A DNA stretch of 59,046 bases from Robiginitomaculum sp. (lineage in GTDB: Bacteria > Pseudomonadota > Alphaproteobacteria > Caulobacterales > Maricaulaceae): the NCBI GenBank assembly GCA_021776515.1, contig JAJFFS010000004.1, positions 1-59,046 of the forward strand, read 5' to 3'. Both the position numbers and the translations under genes were made by a program. Below the pieces are notes generated by a model that saw nothing but the letters and a program-made list of their open reading frames with translations, was not told where the DNA came from and did not search any database. The stretch's first letter is position 1; each line of letters opens with the position of its first letter. Positions 7,440-16,970 of the stretch are shown one piece after another.

Positions 7440-9722
7440 ATGCAATTTTTGAAAATTACTGGCTTGGTTATCGTCGTCATCATTATTGGCGTTGGCACGT
7501 ATTTGTTTGGTGCCAAACACAACTGGTATGGCCAACACCGTGGCATTGGCGAGATCGAAGGTGCCGCACTGCCCGGCAATATCATAAAAGAACGTGAAGT
7601 GACCCAGGCCCTTAGTGCCGCCATACTTGATCAGGATGCCCCCAAGCAAATCCTGTTCGGTGATTTGCACGTCCACACAACATTTTCCACCGATGCCTTT
7701 ATGTGGTCCCTGCCGATTTATGGTGGTGAGGGCGCACACCCCCTGGCCGATGCCTGTGATTTTGCGCGCTATTGCTCAGCCATAGATTTCTGGTCGATCA
7801 ATGACCATGCCGAGGCCTCCACCCCCACGCGCTGGGCCGAAACCGCACAGGGCATTCGCCAATGCAATGCCCGTGCTGGTGATGTAAACAATCCTGACGT
7901 GGTAGCCTTTATGGGTTTTGAATGGTCGCAAGTGGGCCGCACCCCGGCGGATCATTACGGCCATAAAAATGTTATCTTCAAAGGGCAGGAAGATGCTGAC
8001 ATCAGCCTGCGCCCCATTGCCGCCTCCGGCGCGGCCAGTGACACCATTCGCGGATCTGCAACCATTATGGACTGGCGCATTTCACTGGCAGACTTTCCCA
8101 ACCGGCAGAGCTATTACGATTTTCGCACCTTTGCTTCGGAAATTCGTGCCGTACCTGATTGTGACCCCGCACTAACCTCATCAGAATTACCAGCCAATTG
8201 TTATGAACTGGCGGCAGACCCGGGCGATCTTGTCACTCGACTGGATTCGCAAAAACTGGATTATTTGCTGATCCCTCATGGTACCAGCTGGGGGTTTTAT
8301 ACGCCGCCCAGCACATCTTTCGACAAACAACTTACCCCCGCAATGCACCCGGAAAAACAAACCCTTATCGAGGTTATGTCCGGTCATGGCAATTCCGAAG
8401 AATACCGATCCTGGCAAGCTATTGATATGGTTGACAAGGAAAACCTCATTGCCAATTGCCCAAAGCCGTCGGACAATTATCTGCCAGGCTGCTGGCAAGC
8501 TGGAGAGATCATTCGTGATCGCTGCATGAAGGCGGGTGAACGCCCCTCCGACTGTCATGTGCGCGCCGTCAAAACCCGCGAACAATACGCCAATCTTGGT
8601 GTTGCCGGACACACTATTATTTCTGGTGAAGATGCCAAAGAATGGCTGGATGCTGGCCAATGTCAGGATTGTTTTCTGCCGCCCCTTAATCACCGCCCGG
8701 GCGTTTCAGTGCAATATGGACTGGCCATCAGTAACTTTGATAAAGGTGCGGATAAACCGGTACGCTTTAATTGGGGTTTTGTTGCAGCTTCAGACAATCA
8801 CCGCGCTCGCCCGGGGACCGGCTATAAGGCATATGCCCGTAACCGCAATACCGAGGCTGCCGGGGCAATTAATGAAGAATGGCATCGTAAAGTTTTTCCA
8901 GTAACTGAGAAACTGGATACCCCCTTGCCCGTTACCCGTGAAAGCGTATGGGAAAATCCGGGCTTTCATTTGCTTGAGTTAGAACGCCAAGCCACCTTTT
9001 TTACCACAGGCGGCCTGACGGCGGTACATTCACAAGGCCGTGCCCGAGGTGCCGTATGGGATGCCATGGAGCGCCGCGAAACCTATGGCACGTCTGGCCC
9101 ACGCATACTTCTCTGGTTTGACCTTGTTGGCGAAGATGGGGCAACCCACCCCATGGGCAGCAGTCTGGATATGGCGCAAACCCCGCGTTTTCGTGTACGT
9201 GCCGCCGGGGCATTCAAACAAAAAGCCGGTTGCCCGAACTTTGCTGCTGATGGTTTGCCCGCAGATCGTTTTGCTAAACTATGCCGGGGCGAGTGCTATA
9301 ACCCCTCTGATGAGCGGTTGAAAATTGTCCGTATCGAAGTGGTCAAAATCACCCCGCAAATGATGGTGGGCGAGCCAGTGGAAAACCTTATTCATGATAC
9401 CTGGAAAAGTATTCCGTGTGACGATCAAGGTGCCGGGTGCAGTGTTGAATTTGATGACCCGGACTACGCCATTGGAGGACGTGATACGCTCTATTATGTA
9501 CGTGCCATTCAGGAGGCAACACCAACTATAAACGGTGCCAACTTACGCTGCATCTTCGATGAGCAGGGCAAATGCGCGGCGGTAAATCCCTGTTACGGGG
9601 ACTATCGCACACCCAAAAGTGACAATTGTCTGGCCGATGTGGAAAACCGTGCCTGGTCCTCACCCATTTCATTGCGAGCTGGTACGCAATTAACGGACAC
9701 GGCAAGCCTTGAGCTCGAATAA
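7440..9722 (+). CDS. DUF3604 family protein, membrane-anchored, PHP-like
   Basis: This 760-residue protein has one N-terminal hydrophobic helix (about 5-24, LVIVVIIIGVGTYLFG) and a large presumably periplasmic domain. FGDLHVHTTFSTDAF (about 77-91) and the later DFWSINDHAE resemble the metal-binding His/Asp motifs of PHP-type phosphoesterases, and the whole length matches DUF3604. Many Cys residues (for example GECYN, CQDCFLPP) suggest disulfides, fitting an extracytoplasmic location. The substrate is unknown. Its stop overlaps the start of the PPIase gene by 14 nt, and a HupE-like gene follows; the three form one operon. Confidence 0.8.
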   Translation: MQFLKITGLVIVVIIIGVGTYLFGAKHNWYGQHRGIGEIEGAALPGNIIKEREVTQALSAAILDQDAPKQILFGDLHVHTTFSTDAFMWSLPIYGGEGAHPLADACDFARYCSAIDFWSINDHAEASTPTRWAETAQGIRQCNARAGDVNNPDVVAFMGFEWSQVGRTPADHYGHKNVIFKGQEDADISLRPIAASGAASDTIRGSATIMDWRISLADFPNRQSYYDFRTFASEIRAVPDCDPALTSSELPANCYELAADPGDLVTRLDSQKLDYLLIPHGTSWGFYTPPSTSFDKQLTPAMHPEKQTLIEVMSGHGNSEEYRSWQAIDMVDKENLIANCPKPSDNYLPGCWQAGEIIRDRCMKAGERPSDCHVRAVKTREQYANLGVAGHTIISGEDAKEWLDAGQCQDCFLPPLNHRPGVSVQYGLAISNFDKGADKPVRFNWGFVAASDNHRARPGTGYKAYARNRNTEAAGAINEEWHRKVFPVTEKLDTPLPVTRESVWENPGFHLLELERQATFFTTGGLTAVHSQGRARGAVWDAMERRETYGTSGPRILLWFDLVGEDGATHPMGSSLDMAQTPRFRVRAAGAFKQKAGCPNFAADGLPADRFAKLCRGECYNPSDERLKIVRIEVVKITPQMMVGEPVENLIHDTWKSIPCDDQGAGCSVEFDDPDYAIGGRDTLYYVRAIQEATPTINGANLRCIFDEQGKCAAVNPCYGDYRTPKSDNCLADVENRAWSSPISLRAGTQLTDTASLELE

Positions 9723-10581
9723 TCAGCCGCACTGGCAGCGTCTTTTATTTCTGGGCGGAGTCATCATTGGCCTGACCCTGGCGGGGTATAGCGCCTTAAA
9801 TGGCGGTAGAGCGGCAAACCCGGCCCTACCCCCCGGCGCTATAGCCAGCGTAGGAGATACCATAATCCTGCGCGCCGATTTTGTCCGCGCCTTAAAAGCT
9901 GTATCGGCTGGTAAACAAAATCCGCTGACCCAAGAGGATGAGGCTGCCATTCTGCAACGATTAATTGAAGAGGAAATATTGGTGCAACGCGCACTGGATA
10001 TGCAATTGGTGCACCAGGACCCCGCTTTGCGTAATGCACTGGTTGACGCCATTACCAAGGATATTGTGGCGCGCAGCCGGGCCAAACCTGTCAGCCCGGT
10101 TTTGCTTCGTGATTATTTTTTCAAAAACAAGGCCCGTTTTGCCCGCCCTGCCCGGGTTTATGTGCGTGCTGTCTTCTTGCCAAAAGGCGATGCTGCCGCG
10201 CAAATGGCCGCCTTTGATCGGGCGCTGGCCAATGCCAGTACACCGCAATACCTGGGGCAACAATTTGGCCAATACACACCGCCAGTTCCAGATGGCCTGA
10301 TACCGCTACAAAAACTAAAAGACTATGTAGGCCCAAACCCGGTCAACGCGCTTGATAGCCTTGGCAGCGGTGAGTGGTCCGACTGGATAGAGGACAAGGC
10401 TGGTGTTTGGCGCATTTATCTGGTCAATCGCACCCGTGCACGCACCCCGGAGCTGGAAAGCATACAAACGCAAGTGGAGGCTGCTCTTCTGGATGAACGC
10501 GATGATGCGGCACTGCGCAGCTATCTCAATCGCTTGACGCGCAAAACAAGAATTACCCTTAGCCCGGATGCGCCGAAATGA
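9709..10581 (+). CDS. Membrane-anchored peptidyl-prolyl cis-trans isomerase, PpiC/SurA-like
   Basis: This 290-residue protein has an N-terminal signal-anchor (about 10-27, RLLFLGGVIIGLTLAGYSAL), then a SurA_N-like helical region with ILQRLIEEEILVQRALDMQL, and a divergent parvulin-type region (about 140-270). It is probably a periplasmic folding factor. The start is TTG at 9709, inside the end of the DUF3604 gene (14-nt overlap). No ATG offers a comparable signal-anchor. Its stop overlaps the next ATG (ATGA). Translation coupling on both sides suggests it serves the DUF3604 or HupE-like protein. Confidence 0.75.
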   Translation: MSSNNQPHWQRLLFLGGVIIGLTLAGYSALNGGRAANPALPPGAIASVGDTIILRADFVRALKAVSAGKQNPLTQEDEAAILQRLIEEEILVQRALDMQLVHQDPALRNALVDAITKDIVARSRAKPVSPVLLRDYFFKNKARFARPARVYVRAVFLPKGDAAAQMAAFDRALANASTPQYLGQQFGQYTPPVPDGLIPLQKLKDYVGPNPVNALDSLGSGEWSDWIEDKAGVWRIYLVNRTRARTPELESIQTQVEAALLDERDDAALRSYLNRLTRKTRITLSPDAPK

Positions 10582-11795
10582 TGCGCCTTTTTGGTGCGGT
10601 CGTAATGCTGTGGTTATGCGCCAGCGCTGCTTTTACCCATTCGGCCAGTCGTTCTTTTTCAAACTGGCAGGAGGATGGCCATAAGGTAAAGGTTCTTTAC
10701 AGCATTGATCAGGTGCAAGCGACGCTGCTGATCCCCTTGCAGGAACAAGCCACCGCACTGCCAACATTATTGGCTGGTCATTTGGCCGCTAGCCTGAAGG
10801 TAAGTCAGAATGATGTGGCATGTCCGGCTTCTCTGCCAGAACACCTGGCCTCGGGATCCGGCACATTACGTGTGCAGATGGTTTTCTCCTGCCCTGCTAA
10901 CGTACAAACAAAAGGGTGGAGCCTGCGCAATAACGCTTTCTTTGATCTGGCCTCAACCCATATTCATATCGCCCAGATTGATGATGACACAGAGGCCCGT
11001 GAATTTATTTTCACCGATACGCACAGACAACATACCATGCGGGTGAGTGCGGAAAATAATAAAACCCGACATGGTTTCTGGGCGAATTTCTCCACCTATA
11101 TTCAATTGGGCATTACCCATATATTGCGCGGCTTTGACCATTTGGCCTTTGTTGCCGCGCTTATCCTGTTGGCGCGTAGTTATAAGGGCGTAGCGTTATT
11201 GGTCACCGGCTTTACGCTGGGGCACAGCATCACGCTTAGCCTCGCTGCCCTGGGGTACATCCACCCCGACGGGGCCGCCATCGAGGCCTTGATTGGTTTT
11301 TCAATCGCCTTTGTGGCAATGGAAATTTTGCTTGTCCCCGGCACCCCGGACTGGCGCGGCGTAACACTAGCCATTGCCGGGTTGTTTGCCGTACTGGCAG
11401 GGGCAGCCTTTTCTGGAATTAGCATCCTTTCACCGCTTGTATGGGGCGGGTTGGCACTATTTGTGTTCAGTTATGGCGCTCTGGTCACCAGCATTGATGC
11501 CAGTATTCGTGCCAGTCTTGCCCTGACCATCGCGTTTGGTCTTGTGCATGGCGCAGGCTTTGCCAGCGTTCTTTTTGAGGCCGGGCTACCCGCCGGGCAA
11601 CGCCTTGCCGCCCTTGGTGGCTTTAACATTGGTGTCGAGATCGGTCAGCTCGCTGTCGTGGCTCTTTTGTTGGTTATCACGGCCCTGGCCACACGGGTTT
11701 TGGGGCAAGCAAAAACCAGGCAAGGGCAAGTTCTCGCCAGTGCCATTGTTTTCACTCTTGGTATTTACTGGTTTGCCAGCCGCGCTTTTGCGTAA
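10578..11795 (+). CDS. HupE/UreJ-family membrane protein
   Basis: This 405-residue protein has a signal peptide (cleavage likely after the ASAAFTHS region), an N-terminal periplasmic domain of about 155 residues, then six or seven transmembrane helices. The HupE/UreJ_2 signature starts at GITHILRGFDHLAF, and later helices carry His/Asp/Glu residues (LGHSITLS, GLVHGAGFA, NIGVEIGQ). The family is linked to nickel or cobalt uptake in hydrogenase and urease loci, but neither enzyme is encoded here. ATG at 10578 overlaps the PPIase stop. Together with DUF3604 it suggests metal supply or export linked to a periplasmic metalloenzyme (inference). Confidence 0.8.
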   Translation: MMRLFGAVVMLWLCASAAFTHSASRSFSNWQEDGHKVKVLYSIDQVQATLLIPLQEQATALPTLLAGHLAASLKVSQNDVACPASLPEHLASGSGTLRVQMVFSCPANVQTKGWSLRNNAFFDLASTHIHIAQIDDDTEAREFIFTDTHRQHTMRVSAENNKTRHGFWANFSTYIQLGITHILRGFDHLAFVAALILLARSYKGVALLVTGFTLGHSITLSLAALGYIHPDGAAIEALIGFSIAFVAMEILLVPGTPDWRGVTLAIAGLFAVLAGAAFSGISILSPLVWGGLALFVFSYGALVTSIDASIRASLALTIAFGLVHGAGFASVLFEAGLPAGQRLAALGGFNIGVEIGQLAVVALLLVITALATRVLGQAKTRQGQVLASAIVFTLGIYWFASRAFA

Positions 11796-11856
11796 ACAGC
11801 CTTCACGAGAACAAAATCTAACGATAGGCTCATGCCAAATAGTAAAGGGAAACACC

Positions 11857-13326
11857 ATGAAACGGATCATATTCGCTGGCGTCTTTACACTCATTTTTAT
11901 AACCGCAATTGTGCTCTACCGCACCTCTCAAGTTGGGCCACCCCCAACAGGTTCAGATGTCAAAGTGGACCTCATCACCATTGATGCCAGTGAAACCGCC
12001 ACACATCTGGCACAGGCGATACGCTTTCGCACCGTGTCCACTCAAGACCCGGCGGAATTTGTTCCCGAAGTATTTCTTGGCCTTCAAAACTGGATGCGCG
12101 AAACTTATCCGCAATTTTATGGCGTGGTGACAACCGAAATGGTTGACACCTATTCACAGCTTAACATTTGGCAGGGCAGCGACCCATCGCTGGACCCGAT
12201 TGTATTTCTGGCCCATCAGGACGTGGTACCCGCCAGTGATGCAGCGGATTCAGGCTGGGAAAAACCACCCTTTGCCGGTGTGATCGAGGATGGATTTATC
12301 TGGGGCCGGGGCGCGATTGACGATAAAGGATCGATGATTGCACTTTTGGAGGCCGCTGACCGGCTGGCGGCATCCGGCTTTGCCCCGACACGCACCATGA
12401 TGTTTGCTTTTGGCCACAATGAAGAAGTACTGGGCAGCGGCGCCAAAACTATTGCCAAGCTTCTCAAATCACGCGGTGTTCACCCCTATGCGGTTATTGA
12501 TGAAGGCGGGGCCATCACCACCGGCATGCCCGATGTCAAAGGCCCGGTAGCCCGTATTGGCGTGGCCGAAAAAGGCTATGTGACCCTGATCCTCACAGCA
12601 AAAGCCAAAGGCGGCCATTCCTCTACCCCGCCGACGCGCACCGCCATCGGCGCCCTGTCGCGGGCTATTGCAGCGATTGAGGCGGCACCTTTTACGCAAA
12701 AAATCGATCCCGTTATCGCTAAAATGCTGAACGCCACAGCGCCCGAACAGTCCTTTATGGGCCGTATGGCCGTTTCCAACCTTTGGCTTTTTGGCCCTCT
12801 GGTCACTAAAAAAATGAAGCAAACCCAGGGCGGACGGGCGATGCTGGGAACCACTATTGCGCCAACCATCATCAATGCCGGTTTCAAGGAAAATGCCCTG
12901 CCGCGCGAAGCCACGGCCTATGTTAATTTTCGCATCCATGATCGCGACAGCGTTGAGAGCGTTATTGCCCACGTTCGCAAGGCCATCGATGATCCGGAAA
13001 TCACCATCAGCATAGCCGGTGGTGTAGGCACAGAACCTTCGCCCGTTTCTCAAATTGGCACCGGCCCCTATGTCTGGCTGGCCGACGTCGTTGCGGACGT
13101 ATTTCCGGGAACCATTATTGCCCCCAACGTTGTGCTGGGCGGCACGGATTCGCGTTATTTTGCCATTGTCACAGACGATATTTACCGCTTTGCGCCCTAT
13201 ACCTTTGACGCATCAGATTTTTCACGCATTCACGGCCTGAACGAGCGCATGGGCGTTGAAGATTTCGCCCGTGGTGTGCAGGCCTATTATCTGATGCTGG
13301 AACGCGCCGGAGGGTTAGGGGGATAG
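11857..13326 (+). CDS. M20-family peptidase, carboxypeptidase S / PM20D1-like
   Basis: This 489-residue zinc peptidase has an N-terminal hydrophobic segment (about 3-20), probably a signal-anchor. The metal-binding pattern is complete: FLAHQDVVPA (His, Asp), GRGAIDDKGSM (bridging Asp), GHNEEVLGSG (catalytic and ligand Glu) and a C-terminal His in FSRIHGLNER. The dimerisation-type insert begins near KGYVTLILTAKAKGGHSS. The size and the HGLNER ending fit the PM20D1/carboxypeptidase S branch, which hydrolyses N-acyl amino acids or peptides. ATG at 11857 follows AAAGGGAAACACC; a longer frame reaching back into the HupE gene is not needed. It is 61 nt after that gene. Confidence 0.85.
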   Translation: MKRIIFAGVFTLIFITAIVLYRTSQVGPPPTGSDVKVDLITIDASETATHLAQAIRFRTVSTQDPAEFVPEVFLGLQNWMRETYPQFYGVVTTEMVDTYSQLNIWQGSDPSLDPIVFLAHQDVVPASDAADSGWEKPPFAGVIEDGFIWGRGAIDDKGSMIALLEAADRLAASGFAPTRTMMFAFGHNEEVLGSGAKTIAKLLKSRGVHPYAVIDEGGAITTGMPDVKGPVARIGVAEKGYVTLILTAKAKGGHSSTPPTRTAIGALSRAIAAIEAAPFTQKIDPVIAKMLNATAPEQSFMGRMAVSNLWLFGPLVTKKMKQTQGGRAMLGTTIAPTIINAGFKENALPREATAYVNFRIHDRDSVESVIAHVRKAIDDPEITISIAGGVGTEPSPVSQIGTGPYVWLADVVADVFPGTIIAPNVVLGGTDSRYFAIVTDDIYRFAPYTFDASDFSRIHGLNERMGVEDFARGVQAYYLMLERAGGLGG

Positions 13327-13372
13327 GATTTGGGCATGAACAACCGTTTTGCCGCGCAACCAACCTCCAGTT

Positions 13373-13450
13373 GTCATTGCACGGTTTATCCGGGCAATCC
13401 AGAACGTACTCTCTGCAGAACTGGATTACCGGAATAAATCCGGTAATGAC
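13373..13450. repeat. Dispersed hairpin repeat between convergent genes
   Basis: This is an imperfect inverted repeat with about 30-nt arms: GTCATTGCACGGTTTATCCG at one end and CGGAATAAATCCGGTAATGAC at the other. It has the form of the widespread proteobacterial ATGAC...CCGG...CTGG palindromes. It sits between the M20 peptidase and gltX, which converge, and may also terminate transcription. A relative is at 20114-20184. Confidence 0.8.
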
Positions 13451-13521
13451 AAATTTATTATTGTTCGGTCAGACACTTGGGTAATAAGGGAGCAATAATC
13501 AGGTTTGTTAGTCAATAATCC

Positions 13522-14859
13522 CTACCCCGCCAGCCTTTTAACCACACGCTCCCGGTCCATCAGCGCCAGAATTGCGCCCATATCCGGGCCGTGTTTGTCG
13601 CCGGTAAGCGCGAGGCGTAGCGGTAGAAACAGCCCTCTGCCCTTGCGCCCGGTTTTATCCTTCAAAATGGCGGTCCAGTCAGACCAGCTTTCACCGTTCA
13701 GCGTACCATCTGGCAGATGCGTCGCCGCATCCTTGATATAATCCGCATCCTCATCAGCAATGACGGGCGCTATGTCGCCATAAACCACGCTCTGCCAATG
13801 GGTCACATCGGACAGGGTTTCGATATTACCGCGAATGGCGGTCCAGAAATTTTCGCTGCCCTGCACGTTCATGCCCATAAGCCGTTCAGCCACATCGCCA
13901 TAGGGCGTATCATGCAGCAGTTTGGCGTTCAGGGTTTTTAGTTCGCCCGGGTCAAAACGGGCCGGAGCGCGGCCAATTTTTTCAAAGGCAAACTCATCTA
14001 CTAGCTGCGCTAAATCGCGGCGTATCTCAACCGGGTCAGAGGTGCCAATTTTAGCCAGCAGCGACAGGATGGCCATTGGCTCTATGCCTTCTTCATCACG
14101 CAAACCGGCTATGGACAGCGTACCCAAACGCTTGGAAAGCTTGTCGCCGTCCGCCCCCACCAGCAAAGGGTGATGGCCCATGGCCGGAGCCTCGGCGTCA
14201 ATGGCGCGAAAAATCTCAATCTGCGCTGCGGAATTGGTTACATGGTCTTCGCCGCGAATAATGTGACTGATGGCGAAATCCGCATCATCAACAACACTGG
14301 GCAGGGTATAAAGATAGCTGCCATCGCCCCGGATAAGTATGGGATCGGACAGTGAGGTCATATCAATGCTTTGATGGCCACGTATCACATCATCCCACTC
14401 AACTATGTCGCCAGACAGTTTGAAGCGCCAATGGGCTTTATGTCCTTCTGCTTCCAGTGCAGCGCGTTCAGCATCGCTTAAAGAAAGCGCAGCGCGGTTA
14501 TAAACCGGCGGCTTGTTCTGGCTACGTTGAATTTTGCGTTGACGGTCCAGATCCTCAGCGGTTTCATAACAAGGGTAGAGAATCCCACGTGCCTTTAGAT
14601 TATCCGCCACTTGTCCATAACGCTCAAAGCGTTCGGATTGCTTGGCGGTTTCACCATGGCTCAGCCCCAGCCACTTCATATCGTCAAAAATACCCTGCTC
14701 GAAAGCAGCGGTAGAGCGTTCCACATCAGTATCATCAATGCGCAGCATAAAAATGCCGCCAGATTGCTTTGCAAACAGCCAGTTTATCAATGCCGGACGG
14801 ATGTTGCCAACGTGTAATTTTCCGGTCGGGCTGGGGGCAAAACGGACCTTGACGGTCAT
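13522..14859 (-). CDS. gltX: Glutamyl-tRNA synthetase
   Basis: This 445-residue class I synthetase has the HIGH-type motif PSPTGKLHVGN at the N-terminus and the KMSKS-type loop as DGDKLSKRLG. IRGEDHVTNSA and the Glu/Gln-specific core lie between them. The C-terminal anticodon-binding region ends at VVKRLAG. It attaches glutamate to tRNA in the cytoplasm. It is slightly shorter than E. coli GltX (471). Alphaproteobacteria often carry two gltX copies, one of which misacylates tRNA-Gln for GatCAB; which copy this is cannot be decided here. It is divergent from the M2 peptidase with 160 nt between starts. Confidence 0.95.
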   Translation of the reverse strand: MTVKVRFAPSPTGKLHVGNIRPALINWLFAKQSGGIFMLRIDDTDVERSTAAFEQGIFDDMKWLGLSHGETAKQSERFERYGQVADNLKARGILYPCYETAEDLDRQRKIQRSQNKPPVYNRAALSLSDAERAALEAEGHKAHWRFKLSGDIVEWDDVIRGHQSIDMTSLSDPILIRGDGSYLYTLPSVVDDADFAISHIIRGEDHVTNSAAQIEIFRAIDAEAPAMGHHPLLVGADGDKLSKRLGTLSIAGLRDEEGIEPMAILSLLAKIGTSDPVEIRRDLAQLVDEFAFEKIGRAPARFDPGELKTLNAKLLHDTPYGDVAERLMGMNVQGSENFWTAIRGNIETLSDVTHWQSVVYGDIAPVIADEDADYIKDAATHLPDGTLNGESWSDWTAILKDKTGRKGRGLFLPLRLALTGDKHGPDMGAILALMDRERVVKRLAG

Positions 14860-15019
14860 GCTTGTATCTCCTGAAAGGTCAGTCGCGCCTTGTGCGCTGC
14901 ACGAGCGAGAACGTCAAGGCAGAAATGGTAATGATTGTCGCATTGACGCCCCTTCTATGCGGGGTACACTTCGGGCAAATCAAGTGCCGATAATTGGCAC
15001 TGTTATTGGGGAAAATGCT

Positions 15020-16849
15020 ATGAAAAAATTATTGATGGGTGCAAGCGCATTAATTCTCGTTGCCGCCTGTTCCGGGCAATTACCCGGGAACACCGACGCC
15101 GCCGGGGCCGATAGCCCAGCCACCATGGATGACGCCGCCGCCTTTGTAGAAAAAGCCGAGGCCGACTTTCTGGACATGAATGAATATGCCAGCCATGTGT
15201 TTTGGGTACAGGCCAATTTCATCACCCATGACACCAGCTGGCTGGCCGCCCGCGTCGGTGCAGAAGCCACTGAAATGGGTGTTGAGTACGCCAATGGCAC
15301 CAAGCAATTCAAAGATTTACCCTTAGAAGGTGATCTGGCGCGCAAAATGAAAATGATTGCGCAAGGTTTGACCCTGCCCGCACCTTCCAAAGACGGCGCG
15401 GCCAAGGAACTGGCCAAGATTACCACATCGCTGGACAGTATGTATTCATCCGGCACCATTGATATTGATGGTGAGAAGGTCGCCCTTGATGATCTTGAGG
15501 TGATGATGGGAACCGAACGCAACCCGGAATTTTTAAAAGAAATCTGGGAAAAATGGCGGATGGCTTCAGCCCCTCAAATGCACGACAAATACGCCCGTAT
15601 GGTCGAGATCGCCAATGAAGGCGCACGGGAGCTGGGCTTTAAGGATGTGGGCGAATTATGGTTGTCGGGTTATGACATGCCGCCTGCCGACATGGCCAAG
15701 GAGGTTGATCGGCTGTGGGGACAAGTTGCCCCACTTTATGACCAGCTACATTGCTATACCCGGGCCAAGCTGAACGAGAACTATGGTGATGATGTACAAC
15801 CCGAAACCGGGCCTATCCGCGCGGATATTTTGGGCAATATGTGGGCGCAAACCTGGGGCAATTTGTATGAATTTGCCAAACCGGAAGGTGCCAGCATTGA
15901 TTATGACCTGACCGATTTACTGGTGAAGGCTGAATATACACCGCGCAAAATGGTCGAAGTTGGCGAAGGTTTTTATTCCTCTTTGGGGTTAGAGCCCCTG
16001 CCCGATACCTTTTGGGAACGCTCACTGATTACCAAACCAAAAGACCGCACCGTGGTCTGTCATGCCTCGGCATGGGACATTGATAGCGCCGATGACATCC
16101 GCATTAAAATGTGTACCAAGGTCAATGCCGAAGACTTTGGCACGGTCCACCATGAACTGGGCCATAATTATTACCAACGTGCCTATAAAGGCCAGTCGCC
16201 CATATTCCAGAGCGGCGCACATGATGGCTTTCACGAAGCCATTGGTGATTTCATTGCGCTGTCGATCACGCCACAATATCTGGTGCAGATCGGCCTGTTG
16301 GATGAAAGCCAGATCCCTGATGAAAGCAAGGACATTGGTCTTCTCATGGAGCGGGCGCTGGACAAGGTATCCTTCCTTCCCTTTGGTTTGCTGATGGATA
16401 AATGGCGCTGGAAAGTTTTCTCCGGTGAAGTCACACCGGAAAATTACAACACCGCATGGTGGGAATTGCGCAAGCAATACCAGGGCATCGTACCGCCGGG
16501 CGCGCGCCCTGATAATGCGTTTGATCCGGGCGGAAAATACCATATTCCGGGCAATACGCCGTACTTGCGTTATTTCCTTTCCTTTATCATGCAGTTCCAG
16601 TTCCAAAAGGCCGCGTGCGAACAGGCCGGTTGGACCGGGCCTCTGCACCGCTGCTCGATCTATGGTAACAAGGAAGTCGGCGCACGCTTTAACGCCATGA
16701 TGGAAATGGGCCAGTCTCAGCCCTGGCCAGATGCACTGGAGGCCTTTACCGGCACCCGGCAAATGGATGGCTCTGCCATTGTGGAATATTTCGCGCCGTT
16801 GATGGAATATCTCAAGGAAGAGAACAAGGACCGCACCTGCGGCTGGTAA
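15020..16849 (+). CDS. M2-family dipeptidyl carboxypeptidase (angiotensin-converting-enzyme-like), lipoprotein
   Basis: This 609-residue protein has a lipoprotein signal peptide (LILVAACSG; lipidated Cys near 19-20) and a full-length M2 domain. The zinc motif is H378-E-L-G-H382, and the third ligand is Glu406 in HEAIGD, at the +24 spacing of ACE. It would remove dipeptides from peptide C-termini at the cell surface or in the periplasm. ATG at 15020 follows TTGGGGAAAATGCT; the open frame upstream has no signal peptide and is not used. A 32-nt perfect palindrome lies 10 nt after the stop. Bacterial M2 enzymes are known in several proteobacteria and are thought to serve peptide nutrition. Confidence 0.92.
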   Translation: MKKLLMGASALILVAACSGQLPGNTDAAGADSPATMDDAAAFVEKAEADFLDMNEYASHVFWVQANFITHDTSWLAARVGAEATEMGVEYANGTKQFKDLPLEGDLARKMKMIAQGLTLPAPSKDGAAKELAKITTSLDSMYSSGTIDIDGEKVALDDLEVMMGTERNPEFLKEIWEKWRMASAPQMHDKYARMVEIANEGARELGFKDVGELWLSGYDMPPADMAKEVDRLWGQVAPLYDQLHCYTRAKLNENYGDDVQPETGPIRADILGNMWAQTWGNLYEFAKPEGASIDYDLTDLLVKAEYTPRKMVEVGEGFYSSLGLEPLPDTFWERSLITKPKDRTVVCHASAWDIDSADDIRIKMCTKVNAEDFGTVHHELGHNYYQRAYKGQSPIFQSGAHDGFHEAIGDFIALSITPQYLVQIGLLDESQIPDESKDIGLLMERALDKVSFLPFGLLMDKWRWKVFSGEVTPENYNTAWWELRKQYQGIVPPGARPDNAFDPGGKYHIPGNTPYLRYFLSFIMQFQFQKAACEQAGWTGPLHRCSIYGNKEVGARFNAMMEMGQSQPWPDALEAFTGTRQMDGSAIVEYFAPLMEYLKEENKDRTCGW

Positions 16850-16858
16850 ACCCTGGTG

Positions 16859-16890
16859 CATACCGGAAAAGCATTTGCTTTTCCGGTATG
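16859..16890 (+). terminator. Perfect 15-bp hairpin after the M2 peptidase gene
   Basis: CATACCGGAAAAGCA, a 2-nt loop, and its exact complement form a 15-bp stem directly after the stop codon. No T run follows, so termination strength is uncertain. It could alternatively be an operator for guaB, 80 nt downstream. Confidence 0.5.
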
Positions 16891-16970
16891 GCAATACTTT
16901 ACGCACTCCCCCCCTTCCCCTTTTGCATACTTTACGGTACACCGCGCTCGCAAGAGAGAAGGAGGCCCCT

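Noticed and set aside
11536-11856. N-terminal extension of the M20 peptidase frame back into the HupE-like gene
   Set aside because: The extra residues overlap a well-supported gene in another frame; ATG 11857 has a ribosome site and starts a signal-anchor.
14642-15019. N-terminal extension of the M2 peptidase frame over the gltX start
   Set aside because: It would remove the lipoprotein signal from the N-terminus and is antisense to gltX; ATG 15020 gives a proper lipobox.
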